Shown here: piece after piece, positions 9,127 to 17,839 of the stretch
Numbering within the stretch: the first letter of the stretch is position 1
Layout of the letters: every line of letters begins with the position of its first letter
From: Mycolicibacterium iranicum
GTDB taxonomy: Bacteria; Actinomycetota; Actinomycetes; Mycobacteriales; Mycobacteriaceae
Length of the DNA stretch: 64,000 bases
Assembly (NCBI RefSeq): GCF_014190915.1
Contig: NZ_JACHVU010000001.1
Location: 372,001-436,000, forward strand
Reading direction: 5' to 3'
Program-made: the position numbers and the translations under genes
Notes under the pieces: model-generated
Database searches by the model: none
What the model saw: only the letters and a program-made list of their open reading frames with translations
Told to the model about the DNA's origin: nothing

Positions 9127-10695
9127 CTATCCCTGTGAGCCTGGTGGGAGGAACGGTGGATTGCCCGGCAGTGGCGGTTGACCCGCGGGCGCCAACATGG
9201 GTCCCGGGCCCGGGACGGCCGGAGCCGGCAGGGCCGGGGGCAGCGGCGCGATGCCCGGGGTGAAGTCGGGCGGCTGAGGCTGCGGTGCCAGCGGCACCGT
9301 GCGTGCCCCCGGCGGTGCCGGCGGCAGCGGAGCCACCACGCCGGGCACGTTCGGAGACAGCTGGCCGGGGATGGCCGCCGCGGGAACGCCCGGAGACGGT
9401 TGCGGCCCATGCACATTGGGCGCCGAGGTCGCCACGTTGGGCGGCGGGTAGCCGCCGGGAACCGGTCCGTACGGACCCTGGGTCAGGTCCGCGCAGGGCA
9501 GCGGGTCTCCCGGTCGGGGCAGACCGTTGCCCGGCGGGGTGTACGAGCACGGCGATCCGGGCGGCACGGCGGGGCCCGGGTTCTCCGGGGTGCCCTCGAA
9601 CGGTGTGGGCCCGGGAGGCGGTGCGCCGTTCTCGAAGCCGACGGCATTCGGATCCGGGAATCGGAAGGCCGGCAGACCGGCGTTGCGCCAGAACTCCTCG
9701 GGATTGATACCGCGCTTCTTGAACGCGGCGTCGACGAACGGCTGCAGCAGCCAGTACGGCGCCAAGTTGACGAGCATGACCTTGAAGTACGGGCCCGACG
9801 CCACGGCCTCGCCGAGCGATGCGGTGAACTTCGACAGCGCCGAGAGCACGTCGACGAGATCGAACTTGCGCTTCACCAGGATGTCGCTGATGACCCTCAG
9901 CTGCTCGAGCACCCGGTTCAGGTTCGGGTTGTCGTCGATGAAGCCCTTGACCTGCGTGGAGAACGAGTTCACGCGTTCGAGCAGCTGGCCCACGGCGTAG
10001 TTGCGTTCGTTGACCGCGGCCAGCAGCGTCTGGGCGTTGACCAGCAGCTGGTTGATCTGGCCACTGCGGTTGCCCAGCACGCCGGCGACGCGATTGGCGC
10101 TGGCCAGCAGCTTCTTGATGTCCTCGTCGCGCTTGCCGATCGTGTCGGAGAACCGGGACACCCCGTCCAGCGCCGCACTCAGGTGTGGGTAGGTCTGGTC
10201 GATGGTCTCGGACAGGACGTTGAGCGAGTCGCGGACCGTCTTGGTGTCCCACCCGGAGGCCGAGTTGCTGAGGTCGCGGAAGGCGTCGTAGATCTGGTAC
10301 GGCGTGGTCGTCTGAGCCAGGGGCAGAACGCCGTTGGCCTGCAACGCTTCCGAGCCGCGCGGCTCGATCTCGATGTTGCGCCGGCCCAGGATGGTGTCGG
10401 TGCGGATGGCCGCCCTGCTCTGGGTGCCGATCTCGGTGCCGCTGAGCGAATAGCCGATCCGGACCCTGTCCCCGTCGATCTCCAGGGAGTTCACGGTACC
10501 GACGTCGACGCCGGCGATACGCACCTTGTCACCGCTGAGCAGGCCGCCGGTGTCGGCGAACTCCGCGTAGTACTTCGGCTGCGCGAACAGCATCGGCACG
10601 CTGGCGAAACTCTGTCCCACCCCGATCACGATGACCAGGATGATGACGCCCATCATTCCGCTACGGACGCGGTTGGAACCCTCGAGAACTCTCAT
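9127..10695 (-). CDS. mce1C: Mce1 family substrate-binding protein Mce1C
   Basis: A 522-residue Mce protein. The anchor helix is at about residues 14-34 (GVIILVIVIGVGQSF) and the MCE domain follows (LLSGDKVRIAGVDVGTVNSLEI, ILGRRNIEI). About 250 residues of helical repeats lead into a Pro/Gly-rich C-terminal tail of roughly 150 residues. The ATG at 10695 overlaps the mce1B stop (ATGA) and gives the normal N-terminus, MRVLEGSNRV. The ATG four codons upstream is less likely. It is part of the lipid conduit and co-translated with mce1B. Confidence 0.92.
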   Translation of the reverse strand: MRVLEGSNRVRSGMMGVIILVIVIGVGQSFASVPMLFAQPKYYAEFADTGGLLSGDKVRIAGVDVGTVNSLEIDGDRVRIGYSLSGTEIGTQSRAAIRTDTILGRRNIEIEPRGSEALQANGVLPLAQTTTPYQIYDAFRDLSNSASGWDTKTVRDSLNVLSETIDQTYPHLSAALDGVSRFSDTIGKRDEDIKKLLASANRVAGVLGNRSGQINQLLVNAQTLLAAVNERNYAVGQLLERVNSFSTQVKGFIDDNPNLNRVLEQLRVISDILVKRKFDLVDVLSALSKFTASLGEAVASGPYFKVMLVNLAPYWLLQPFVDAAFKKRGINPEEFWRNAGLPAFRFPDPNAVGFENGAPPPGPTPFEGTPENPGPAVPPGSPCSYTPPGNGLPRPGDPLPCADLTQGPYGPVPGGYPPPNVATSAPNVHGPQPSPGVPAAAIPGQLSPNVPGVVAPLPPAPPGARTVPLAPQPQPPDFTPGIAPLPPALPAPAVPGPGPMLAPAGQPPLPGNPPFLPPGSQG

Positions 10696-11723
10696 TGCGG
10701 CGTGCACCTACCCGAGGGCTGGCTCCAGACCTTGACCGTGCGCACCGGGCCTCCGGGCTGTAGACCGTTCAGTTTCAAGCTGATGTCGCAGGCGTAGAAG
10801 TTGAAGAAGTCGCCGTAGACACCGCCGGCGCGACCGATGATCTTCAACGCCGTCGGCAGCTGGACCAGGATGTCGTTCAACTCGTCCTTCTGGTCGACCA
10901 GGGGTTGCTGGATCGCTTCGAGGCGCCCGATCGTGCTCTGCAGCAGCGGCCGGTTGTCGGCCAGCAGATCGGCGATCGTGCCTGCCGCGTCGCTGATGTC
11001 GCCCACCGAGTCGGCGAGCGGGTCGGCGCGGTTCTTCAGACCCGTGATGAGGACCTCGAAGTTCTTGACGGTGTCGTCGAACTGCTGCTGATGGCGCACC
11101 ACCGTGTCGAGCACCGTGTTCAGGTTGTTCACCACCTCGCCGATGGCCTGGTCGCGGTCGGCCAACGCCGAGGTCAGCGACGCGGTCTGGTCGAGAATGT
11201 CGTTGATCGTTCCGCCCTGGCCCTGGAACACCGTGACGATCGACTCCGCGATGGTGTTGACCTTCTCGGGCTCCAGCGACTGGAACAGCGGACGGAAGCC
11301 ACCGATCAGCGCGTCGAGATCCAGGGCGGGCTCGGTCAGTTCGACCGGGATGGTCGAGCCTGCGGGGAGCCTGCTGTTGCTCTCGCCGCGCTTGAGCTCC
11401 AGGTAACGGTCGCCGATCAGGTTCAGATAGCGCACGGAGGCGGTCGTCTCGTCGAACAGCTCCAGGGAGCGGTCCACGGCGAAGTCGACCTTGACCTTCG
11501 AGCCGCCGTCGAGGAGCTCGACGCCGGAGACCTTGCCGACCTCGACGCCCGAGGCGCGGACGAACTGGCCGGGACGCAGGCCGCTGGCGTTGGTGAAGAT
11601 CGCCGAGTAGCCGTTGGTGCGGTCGAAACGCATCTGGCCGAACACCACGACGATGATCGCCGTGAACAGCAGCAGCACCAGAGAGAAGGCGCCCAGTTTG
11701 ATTGCGGTACCGGTGATTTTCAT
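10692..11723 (-). CDS. mce1B: Mce1 family substrate-binding protein Mce1B
   Basis: A 343-residue Mce protein and the shortest of the set. It has an N-terminal anchor (about residues 7-29), an MCE domain (RPGQFVRASGVEVGKVSGVEL, YLNLIGDRYLEL) and a helical domain ending in the cysteine-containing DFFNFYACDIS and SGRCTPQ stretches. The ATG at 11723 overlaps the mce1A stop. Unlike C, D and F it has no long proline-rich tail, as is usual for subunit B. Confidence 0.92.
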   Translation of the reverse strand: MKITGTAIKLGAFSLVLLLFTAIIVVVFGQMRFDRTNGYSAIFTNASGLRPGQFVRASGVEVGKVSGVELLDGGSKVKVDFAVDRSLELFDETTASVRYLNLIGDRYLELKRGESNSRLPAGSTIPVELTEPALDLDALIGGFRPLFQSLEPEKVNTIAESIVTVFQGQGGTINDILDQTASLTSALADRDQAIGEVVNNLNTVLDTVVRHQQQFDDTVKNFEVLITGLKNRADPLADSVGDISDAAGTIADLLADNRPLLQSTIGRLEAIQQPLVDQKDELNDILVQLPTALKIIGRAGGVYGDFFNFYACDISLKLNGLQPGGPVRTVKVWSQPSGRCTPQ

Positions 11724-12937
11724 GGGTTGATCGTGTGCTCCCCGACTTGGCGGCCCCAGACGTATTCAGTGAGCAGCGGCTGGCCGAGTTCGATGTGGTT
11801 GTAGGGGGCGATGGAGGCGCCGGTGTCCATGACGAGGTACGGAGCGGGCCACAGGTCCCGGGTGATGGGCTGCCAGCAGCCGGGCTTGCCACCGGGTCCG
11901 CCCTTGGCGTTCACCCGCGGGAGGTTGTCGGGGTAGACGTAGGCATTGCCGGCGCCGAGCCCCAGGAGCTCGGAGTTCGTGCGCAGCGAGTAGCCGTTGC
12001 CGCCCAGCGCCGAGGCGATCTTGGGCTCGACGTCGTGGTAGTTGCGGATCGTGCAGAACAGCGCCGGGCTGTACTCGTCGAGCAGCGCCGACGTCGGCAG
12101 CAGGTCCTCCATGCCGCGCGCCAGGAACGGGGCGCTCTTCTCGAACACCTCGCCGCCGGTGTTACCGAAGCCGACCGCGGCCATCAGCGCCTGGTCGACG
12201 TCACCCTGCTGCTCGTTGAGCGTGCGGGCCGTCGTCACGGCGTTCTGCAGACCGTCGAACAGGTCCGGGGAGGCGTCGGCGTACACATCGGCGAGATCGG
12301 CGAGGAGCTGGTTGTCGCGGCGGAGCTGCGGCATCAGCGGGTTGACCTCGGCCAGGATCTCGTTGCCGTCGATGACCGCCTCGCCGAAGCGGTCGCCGAG
12401 GCCGTCGAGGGCCTGCGCCGTCGCGGTCAGCGTCTGGTTCAGCTTGATCGGGTCGACCTGGCTCGCGACCGACACCACGGTCTCGAAGAGCGTGTTGAAC
12501 TCGGTCGTCACCTTGGTGACGTCGATGACGTCCTGGCTGCTGATGCGCTGCGGGGACGGGTCGGGCGGCGACGAGAACGACACGTATTTGTTGCCGAAGA
12601 CCGTCGTGGCGCTGATGTTCGCGTCGACGTTCCGCGGAATCAGCGACAGGTACTTCGGGTCGACCTCGAGGACGATCTTGGCCCGGGGCTCACCGTCGAC
12701 CTCGGCTTCGGTGACGTCGCCGACGCGGCCGATCTCGACGCCGTTGTAGGTGACCTTGGCGCCGGGATCCATGGACAGACCCGACCGGGCCGAGATCATG
12801 GTGAGATCGGTGCGCTTCAGGAAGTCGCCACGGAACTGCAGGTAGACCAGCACCACCGCGACAATCACGATCAGAGCCAGAATCAGCCCGGCGAGCTTGT
12901 ACGGGGGCTGCCGCTTGGTGTTCATGGGTGCTGTCAT
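11720..12937 (-). CDS. mce1A: Mce1 family substrate-binding protein Mce1A
   Basis: A 405-residue Mce protein and the first of the hexamer. It has a basic N-terminus, an anchor helix at about 14-36 (LAGLILALIVIVAVVLVY) and an MCE domain (DPGAKVTYNGVEIGRVGDV, VFGNKYVSF). I chose the ATG at 12937, which follows the yrbE1B stop by 5 bases. A second in-frame ATG at 12925 is equally open and neither has a strong ribosome site. In M. tuberculosis Mce1A is surface-associated and implicated in host-cell entry; in a saprophyte the safer reading is lipid uptake. Confidence 0.92.
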   Translation of the reverse strand: MTAPMNTKRQPPYKLAGLILALIVIVAVVLVYLQFRGDFLKRTDLTMISARSGLSMDPGAKVTYNGVEIGRVGDVTEAEVDGEPRAKIVLEVDPKYLSLIPRNVDANISATTVFGNKYVSFSSPPDPSPQRISSQDVIDVTKVTTEFNTLFETVVSVASQVDPIKLNQTLTATAQALDGLGDRFGEAVIDGNEILAEVNPLMPQLRRDNQLLADLADVYADASPDLFDGLQNAVTTARTLNEQQGDVDQALMAAVGFGNTGGEVFEKSAPFLARGMEDLLPTSALLDEYSPALFCTIRNYHDVEPKIASALGGNGYSLRTNSELLGLGAGNAYVYPDNLPRVNAKGGPGGKPGCWQPITRDLWPAPYLVMDTGASIAPYNHIELGQPLLTEYVWGRQVGEHTINP

Positions 12938-12942
12938 GGCCG

Positions 12943-13812
12943 CTACACCGTCAGGTTGAAGTTCGGGTCGACGCCGTAGAGCGCCAACGAGGCGAACAGG
13001 ACCACACACACGATGGCGACGAGCGAGGCGCGCATCGACCGGCCGACCGCCTCACCGACGCCGACCGGGCCGCCGCTGGCGTAGAAGCCGTAGTAGCAGT
13101 GGTTGAGCATCACGATGATCGAGATCAGCACGGCCTGGATGAACGACCAGAACACGTCGTCGGGGCGCAGGAACGTGCGGAAGTAGTGCTCGTAGGTGCC
13201 GACGGACTGGCCGTAGAACACCGTGGTGGTCACCTGCGCCGACAGGAACGACATGATGATCGCCATCGCGTAGAGCGGGATGATGACAACGAAGCCGGCC
13301 ATGATGCGGGTCGACACCAGGTAGGAGATGGACTTGATGCCCATCACCTCCAGGGCGTCGATCTCCTCGCTGATGCGCATGGCGCCGAGCTCGGCCGTGG
13401 CTCCGGCGCCCACCGTGGCCGCCAGTGCCTGGCCGGCGACGACCGGTGCGGCGATGCGCACGTTGATCAGTGCGGCGAAGAAGCCGGTGAACGCCTCGAC
13501 ACCGATGTTGCCCAGAGAGGCGAAACCCTGGATGGCGACGAGCGACGACCCGGACAGCGTCACGAAGCCGACGATCGCGACCGTGCCGCCGATGACCGCC
13601 ATGGCGCCTGTGCCCATGCCGATCTCGGCGATGAGCCGCAGCATCTCCTTGCGGTAGTACCGCATGGCGTGACCGATCGACCCGACGGCCGTGATGACGA
13701 ACCACGCGACGTGGCCCATCGAATCCAGGCCGCGGCCGGGTGCACCTGCCAACCGTTCGGCTCGCGCGATCCCCCGGGGGAAGCGCGACCGAAGGACCGA
13801 GGCTGTCGACAC
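12943..13812 (-). CDS. yrbE1B: Mce1 transporter permease YrbE1B
   Basis: A 289-residue MlaE-type ABC permease with five to six membrane helices. Family motifs include GFASLGNIGVEAF, a cytoplasmic coupling region EEIDALEVMGI and the C-terminal ALYGVDPNF. With YrbE1A it forms the inner-membrane channel energised by the MceG ATPase, which is encoded elsewhere. The GTG at 13812 starts one base after the yrbE1A stop with GGGGAG just upstream. A frame open to 13839 is less likely. Confidence 0.93.
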   Translation of the reverse strand: MSTASVLRSRFPRGIARAERLAGAPGRGLDSMGHVAWFVITAVGSIGHAMRYYRKEMLRLIAEIGMGTGAMAVIGGTVAIVGFVTLSGSSLVAIQGFASLGNIGVEAFTGFFAALINVRIAAPVVAGQALAATVGAGATAELGAMRISEEIDALEVMGIKSISYLVSTRIMAGFVVIIPLYAMAIIMSFLSAQVTTTVFYGQSVGTYEHYFRTFLRPDDVFWSFIQAVLISIIVMLNHCYYGFYASGGPVGVGEAVGRSMRASLVAIVCVVLFASLALYGVDPNFNLTV

Positions 13813-13813
13813 G

Positions 13814-14620
13814 TCAGCTCCCCGTTCCGAAACGAACACCGATCGTGGTCAGGACCACGTTGACTGCGAACAGCGCGATGACGCAGAGCACCAGGGTCTC
13901 GTTGACCGCGGTGCCCACGCCCTTGGCGCCACCGGCGACCGTCAGGCCGCGGTAGCACCCGACGAGGCCGGCGATGAGGCCGAAGGTCGCGGCTTTCACG
14001 ATGGAGATGATGACCTCGGGCAGGCCGGTGATCAGGGTCAGGGTCGACACATAGGCGCCGGCCGAGACGTTCTGCAGGTACACGCCGAAGATGAAGCCAC
14101 CGACGAGGCCGACGGTGATCACCGCGCCGTTGAGCAGGATCGCCACGAAGGTCGAGGCGATGACGCGCGGGACGACCAGCCGGTGGATCGGGTCGATGCC
14201 GAGCACCTCGAGGGCGTCGATCTCTTCGCGGATGGTGCGGGCGCCGAGGTCGGCGCAGATCGCCGTCGATCCGGCGCCGGCCACCACGAGCACCGTCACG
14301 AGCGGGCCCAGCTGGGTCACCGCACCGATGGCCGCGCCGGCACCCGAGACGTCGGCGGCGCCGAACTCGGCCAGGAGGATGTTCAGCGTGAAGATCAGCA
14401 GCACGGTCAGCGGGATCGACACGGCGAGCGTCGGCAGGAACGCGACCCGCATCAGGAACCAGCTCTGCAGGATGAACTCCCGCCACTGGAACGGGGGCCG
14501 CAGCGTGGCCTTGCCGACCAGAACGCACATGCGGACGAAGCCACCCACGGCTTCGAGCCCCGGCCTGACCTGATCGCGGACGTACCCGGGCAGGCCCGAC
14601 GTCTTAGGGGAGGCCGTCAC
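13814..14620 (-). CDS. yrbE1A: Mce1 transporter permease YrbE1A
   Basis: A 268-residue MlaE-type permease, the first membrane gene of the transporter. It carries the conserved EEIDALEVLGIDPIHRLVVPR segment, which couples to the ATPase, and hydrophobic helices around it. The start is GTG at 14620. It follows the fadD5 gene across a 213-base gap that probably contains a second promoter. It is translationally close-coupled to yrbE1B. Confidence 0.93.
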   Translation of the reverse strand: MTASPKTSGLPGYVRDQVRPGLEAVGGFVRMCVLVGKATLRPPFQWREFILQSWFLMRVAFLPTLAVSIPLTVLLIFTLNILLAEFGAADVSGAGAAIGAVTQLGPLVTVLVVAGAGSTAICADLGARTIREEIDALEVLGIDPIHRLVVPRVIASTFVAILLNGAVITVGLVGGFIFGVYLQNVSAGAYVSTLTLITGLPEVIISIVKAATFGLIAGLVGCYRGLTVAGGAKGVGTAVNETLVLCVIALFAVNVVLTTIGVRFGTGS

Positions 14621-14833
14621 CTGGCGGCTCCCGAGTCAAAACCGCAACCGGCGTAGCGCATCGGCAGCATCTGTCGCACGCTCCCTTCCAGCCCCATCCA
14701 CGATCGTGTGAGTGCGGTCTCCCTACCGGTGAGTAGTAAGACAGACCACAGGACTGTACCCGATGCTGTAGTCCCCGTGTACCGCATCGGCGGGATTGTG
14801 CATCCAACCGTAAGCAAATGGTTCTCCTCGCCG
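14621..14833 (-). promoter_or_regulatory. fadD5-yrbE1A intergenic region, probable internal mce1 promoter
   Basis: A 213-base gap inside an otherwise gapless operon. It holds an inverted repeat, CCGATGC (14760-14766) and GCATCGG (14784-14790), separated by 17 bases. The equivalent gap in M. tuberculosis is reported to have promoter activity. I see no confident -35/-10 pair, so the exact start is not called. Confidence 0.5.
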
Positions 14834-16507
14834 CTAATCCCGTTGCGCCGCAGCTGAAACCGTTGTCGGACTGGCACTTTCGCGGGCGTCAACAGCCCGC
14901 TCCGCGGCGAACCGCATTCGCAGTTCCGTCTTGAGCACCTTCCCGGACGGGTTCCGGGGCAGAGCGTCGACGATCTCAAGAGCTTTCGGATGCTTGTACC
15001 TCGCGAGCCGATCGGTCAGGAACCGGTCGAGATCGGCCAGCTGCAGGCTGTCACCCGGGGTCGTTCCCAGCGAACTCCGCAAGACTGCCACAGCAACGGG
15101 AACCTCGCCCCACTTTTCGTGCGCGCGTCCGATGACGGCGACCTCGACGATATCCGGGTGGGCCGCAAGGACATTCTCGACTTCGGCGCAGTAGATGTTC
15201 TCGCCACCGGAGATGATCATGTCCTTTTTACGGTCGACCACCCAGATGTAACCCTCTTCGTCCTGACGTACCAGGTCACCAGAGTGGAACCAGCCGCCGG
15301 CGAACGCCTCGGCGGTGGCCGCCGGGTTGTTCCAATAACCGGCCATGAGTGTCGGGGCGCGATAGACGATTTCGCCGACCTGACCGATCGGCACGTCGTT
15401 CATGTCGTCGTCCACCACGCGGGCCGACACCGTGGGGATCACCTTGCCGACCGAACCGAGCTTACGAACGGCGTCGTCGCCGAGCAGCATGCACGTGACC
15501 GGTGACATCTCGGTCTGCCCGAAGGCCGCCAGGATCTGCGCGCCGGGGAACGTCTCGGCCATCCGCCGCAGCAGGGTGTCCGACGCCGGAGCCGCACCCC
15601 AGGACAGAAAGCGAAGCCTCAGGTCGCGCGGATTGGCCTGCTGCGCGGCGCATACCGCCTGCCACTGCGCCGGGACGAGGAAGATCCCCGTCACCTTCTC
15701 GTGCTGCAGCACGTCGAGCAGCTCCCCCGGATCGAACGCACCCAACGGGTAGATGACCGTCGGACGGCCGAGCAGAAGGCCCGAGACGATGCTGCCGACG
15801 CCGGCGATGTGGAAGAACGGCACACCGATGAAACCGACGTCGTTGTTGATGTCGGCGCCGTTGGTGAACAGCAGCGTCATCGCCTGCCCGGTGAGGTTGT
15901 TGTGGGTGAGCACCGCACCTTTGGGCCGGCCCGTGGTTCCGGAGGTGTACATGATCACCGCAGGCGAATCGTTCGGGATGTCGACCACGGGGCACTCCGC
16001 GCCTTCGGCGAGAACGTCGTCGTAGTCCAGCACCTGGTCTGCGTCGGTATCGGTCGCGCCGCCGGCCACGATGATCGTCGCCAGGCTGGGGTCGAGGTCG
16101 CGCACCGACGTCGCCACCTTTGCGAGCACCGACTCGGTGATGAGAACCGTTGCCGCACAGTCGGATACCAGGTAGGCGATCTCGGGTGGGGTCATGCGGA
16201 AGTTGACCGGGACGGCGATCGCGCCGAGTTTGTTGGCGGCCAGCACGGACTCGATGAACACGGTGCGGTTGAGCATCAGGACCAGCACCCGGTCGCCGAA
16301 GCCGACACCGCGGGCGTGCAGGGCCCCGGCCAGAGCGCTCACCCGTCGGTCGAGTTCGGCCCACGTGGTGGTGTTGCCCAGGAACCGCAGGGCCGGCGCG
16401 GCGGGCTGCATCAGCGCGTGCCGGGCGAGTTGGTTCGTCCAGTTCTGCCGGCGGGCGAGATAGGGCTGCTCGGTCGCGGGGCCGGGCCGGCCGCTGGGTT
16501 CGGTCAC
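14834..16507 (-). CDS. fadD5: Acyl-CoA synthetase FadD5 (ANL superfamily)
   Basis: A 557-residue fatty acyl-CoA synthetase that activates fatty acids with ATP and CoA. Visible motifs are the P-loop YTSGTTGRPKG at about residues 187-197, the adenylate-binding GQTEM, the HSGDL hinge region, VDRKKDMIISGGENIY, and the C-terminal lysine region NPSGKVLK. The GTG at 16507 gives a length close to M. tuberculosis FadD5. The frame is open to an ATG at 16561, but that would run through the palindrome at 16549-16558. As first gene of the mce1 operon it probably activates imported fatty acids. Confidence 0.92.
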   Translation of the reverse strand: MTEPSGRPGPATEQPYLARRQNWTNQLARHALMQPAAPALRFLGNTTTWAELDRRVSALAGALHARGVGFGDRVLVLMLNRTVFIESVLAANKLGAIAVPVNFRMTPPEIAYLVSDCAATVLITESVLAKVATSVRDLDPSLATIIVAGGATDTDADQVLDYDDVLAEGAECPVVDIPNDSPAVIMYTSGTTGRPKGAVLTHNNLTGQAMTLLFTNGADINNDVGFIGVPFFHIAGVGSIVSGLLLGRPTVIYPLGAFDPGELLDVLQHEKVTGIFLVPAQWQAVCAAQQANPRDLRLRFLSWGAAPASDTLLRRMAETFPGAQILAAFGQTEMSPVTCMLLGDDAVRKLGSVGKVIPTVSARVVDDDMNDVPIGQVGEIVYRAPTLMAGYWNNPAATAEAFAGGWFHSGDLVRQDEEGYIWVVDRKKDMIISGGENIYCAEVENVLAAHPDIVEVAVIGRAHEKWGEVPVAVAVLRSSLGTTPGDSLQLADLDRFLTDRLARYKHPKALEIVDALPRNPSGKVLKTELRMRFAAERAVDARESASPTTVSAAAQRD

Positions 16508-16541
16508 CGTGCTTCTGCTCCAACTCGACGGGTTGCGGAAG

Positions 16542-16565
16542 GATGATATTTGATCAAACATGATG
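16542..16565. promoter_or_regulatory. Palindromic operator candidate between fadD5 and mce1R
   Basis: An AT-rich island in GC-rich DNA centred on the perfect palindrome TTTGATCAAA (16549-16558), with partly symmetrical flanks. It lies between the divergent fadD5 and mce1R genes, about 40 bases upstream of the chosen fadD5 start. This is where a FadR-type GntR repressor would be expected to bind, so it is proposed as the Mce1R operator. Binding itself is inference. Confidence 0.55.
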
Positions 16566-16662
16566 TTGCCCCGGTCACACTATGATTCCGACGGCGTCGG
16601 GACAAGTCCTTCTCGACGCCGGGATCTACCCGCCGACGAACGCCGGAAAGGCAGCGCATCCG

Positions 16663-17349
16663 ATGAACGCACCCGCGCGGACACCATCGCGGGGTGCGGT
16701 CCGTCGCGAGCAACTGTCCGACGAAGTCGCCGCCCGCCTCCGGACCGAGATCATGACCGGGGAACTCCGCCCGGAGACGTTCATCCGCCTCGACGAGACC
16801 GCGGCCCGGCTGGGCGTCAGCATCACCCCGGTCCGGGAGGCGCTGCGCACCCTGCGGGGCGAAGGCATGGTCGAGCTCGAACCGCACCGCGGGCACCGGG
16901 TGATGCCGTTGTCGCGCAGCGACATCGAGGACATCTTCTGGCTGCAGGCCACGATCGCGCAGGAGCTGGCGGCCACCGCTGCGCGGCGGATCACCGACGA
17001 GCAGATCGACGAGCTCGCCCGGCTGAACGAGGCGCTCGCACAAGCGGTTCGGCGGCGGGATCCTGAGCTCGTCGCCCAGGCGGAGTTCGAGTTCCACCGG
17101 ACGTTCAACCGGGCCGGTGGGCGGATCAAGCTGGCCTGGTTCCTGCTGCACGCCACGCGGTATCTGCCACCGCAGCTGTTCGCGTCCGACGGTGACTGGG
17201 GGGTGCTGGCGGTGGAGAGCCACACCGAGCTCATCGGCGCCCTGCGCAGCCGCGACGTCGAGCGGGTCGTCGCGCTGACGCGGGGTCAGTTCACCGACGG
17301 CCTGGCGCGGCTGATCGCATGGCTGGAGCAGGTCGGGCTGTGGAGCTGA
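16663..17349 (+). CDS. mce1R: GntR/FadR-family regulator Mce1R
   Basis: A 228-residue GntR regulator of the FadR subfamily. The N-terminal winged helix spans about residues 18-80 (LSDEVAARLRTEIMTGEL, GVSITPVREALRTL). An all-helical FCD effector domain follows, with the metal-binding type residues in FEFHRTFNRAGG and VESHTELIGAL. I chose the ATG at 16663, which has GAAAGG about 11 bases upstream; the frame is open to 16582. It is divergent from fadD5, exactly as Rv0165c is from Rv0166, where it represses the mce1 operon. The effector is probably a fatty acid or acyl-CoA. Confidence 0.9.
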   Translation: MNAPARTPSRGAVRREQLSDEVAARLRTEIMTGELRPETFIRLDETAARLGVSITPVREALRTLRGEGMVELEPHRGHRVMPLSRSDIEDIFWLQATIAQELAATAARRITDEQIDELARLNEALAQAVRRRDPELVAQAEFEFHRTFNRAGGRIKLAWFLLHATRYLPPQLFASDGDWGVLAVESHTELIGALRSRDVERVVALTRGQFTDGLARLIAWLEQVGLWS

Positions 17350-17350
17350 G

Positions 17351-17788
17351 CTAGGCCGCGAGCTGTTCGGCGCGGGCTTTGAGGTTCGCGGCGAGGTAGT
17401 CGAGCGTGTCGCCGATGACCTTCTTGACCATCGCGGCGGGGACGGCGAACTTCACCTCGACGTCGAGGTCAACGGTCAGCAGCGAGGTCGGCCCCATCGA
17501 CACGACGGCGAACCTCTGCTCCTGCTTGGTGAAGTGGTCGCCCTGCTGCAGGACCGTGAAGATCTGGTTCTCGCCGGGGTAGTAGACCGCGGTGATGAAC
17601 GTGCCGGACTGTCCCTGGACCACCACGTCGAGCCGCAACTGGCTGGGCCGGCCGTCGTCGTACCGGTGCAGGATCCAGCAGCCCTTGATCTCGTCGTTCC
17701 ACTCCGGGTATTTCTCGAAGTCGGCGACGATCGCCATGATCGTCTCCGCCGAGGCGGACACCTCGACTGTCTTACTCACCAGCGGCAT
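17351..17788 (-). CDS. SRPBCC (START-like) family protein, Rv0164/TB18.5-like
   Basis: A 145-residue SRPBCC-fold protein, a small helix-grip domain with a hydrophobic cavity used for lipid or polyketide ligands. It begins VSKTVEVSASAETIMAIVADFEKYPEWND, a typical opening for this fold, and ends in the long C-terminal helix. It is convergent with mce1R, with one base between stops, matching Rv0164 next to Rv0165c. Ligand unknown; the neighbourhood suggests a lipid. Confidence 0.85.
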   Translation of the reverse strand: MPLVSKTVEVSASAETIMAIVADFEKYPEWNDEIKGCWILHRYDDGRPSQLRLDVVVQGQSGTFITAVYYPGENQIFTVLQQGDHFTKQEQRFAVVSMGPTSLLTVDLDVEVKFAVPAAMVKKVIGDTLDYLAANLKARAEQLAA

Positions 17789-17839
17789 TGGCGAAGCATA
17801 ACGACTGCGGTCGCACCGTCATGCCTCCGTCGGATCCGC

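Noticed and set aside
16508..16561. Longer N-terminus for FadD5 from an ATG at 16561
   Set aside because: It would run through the palindrome and adds residues not expected for the family.
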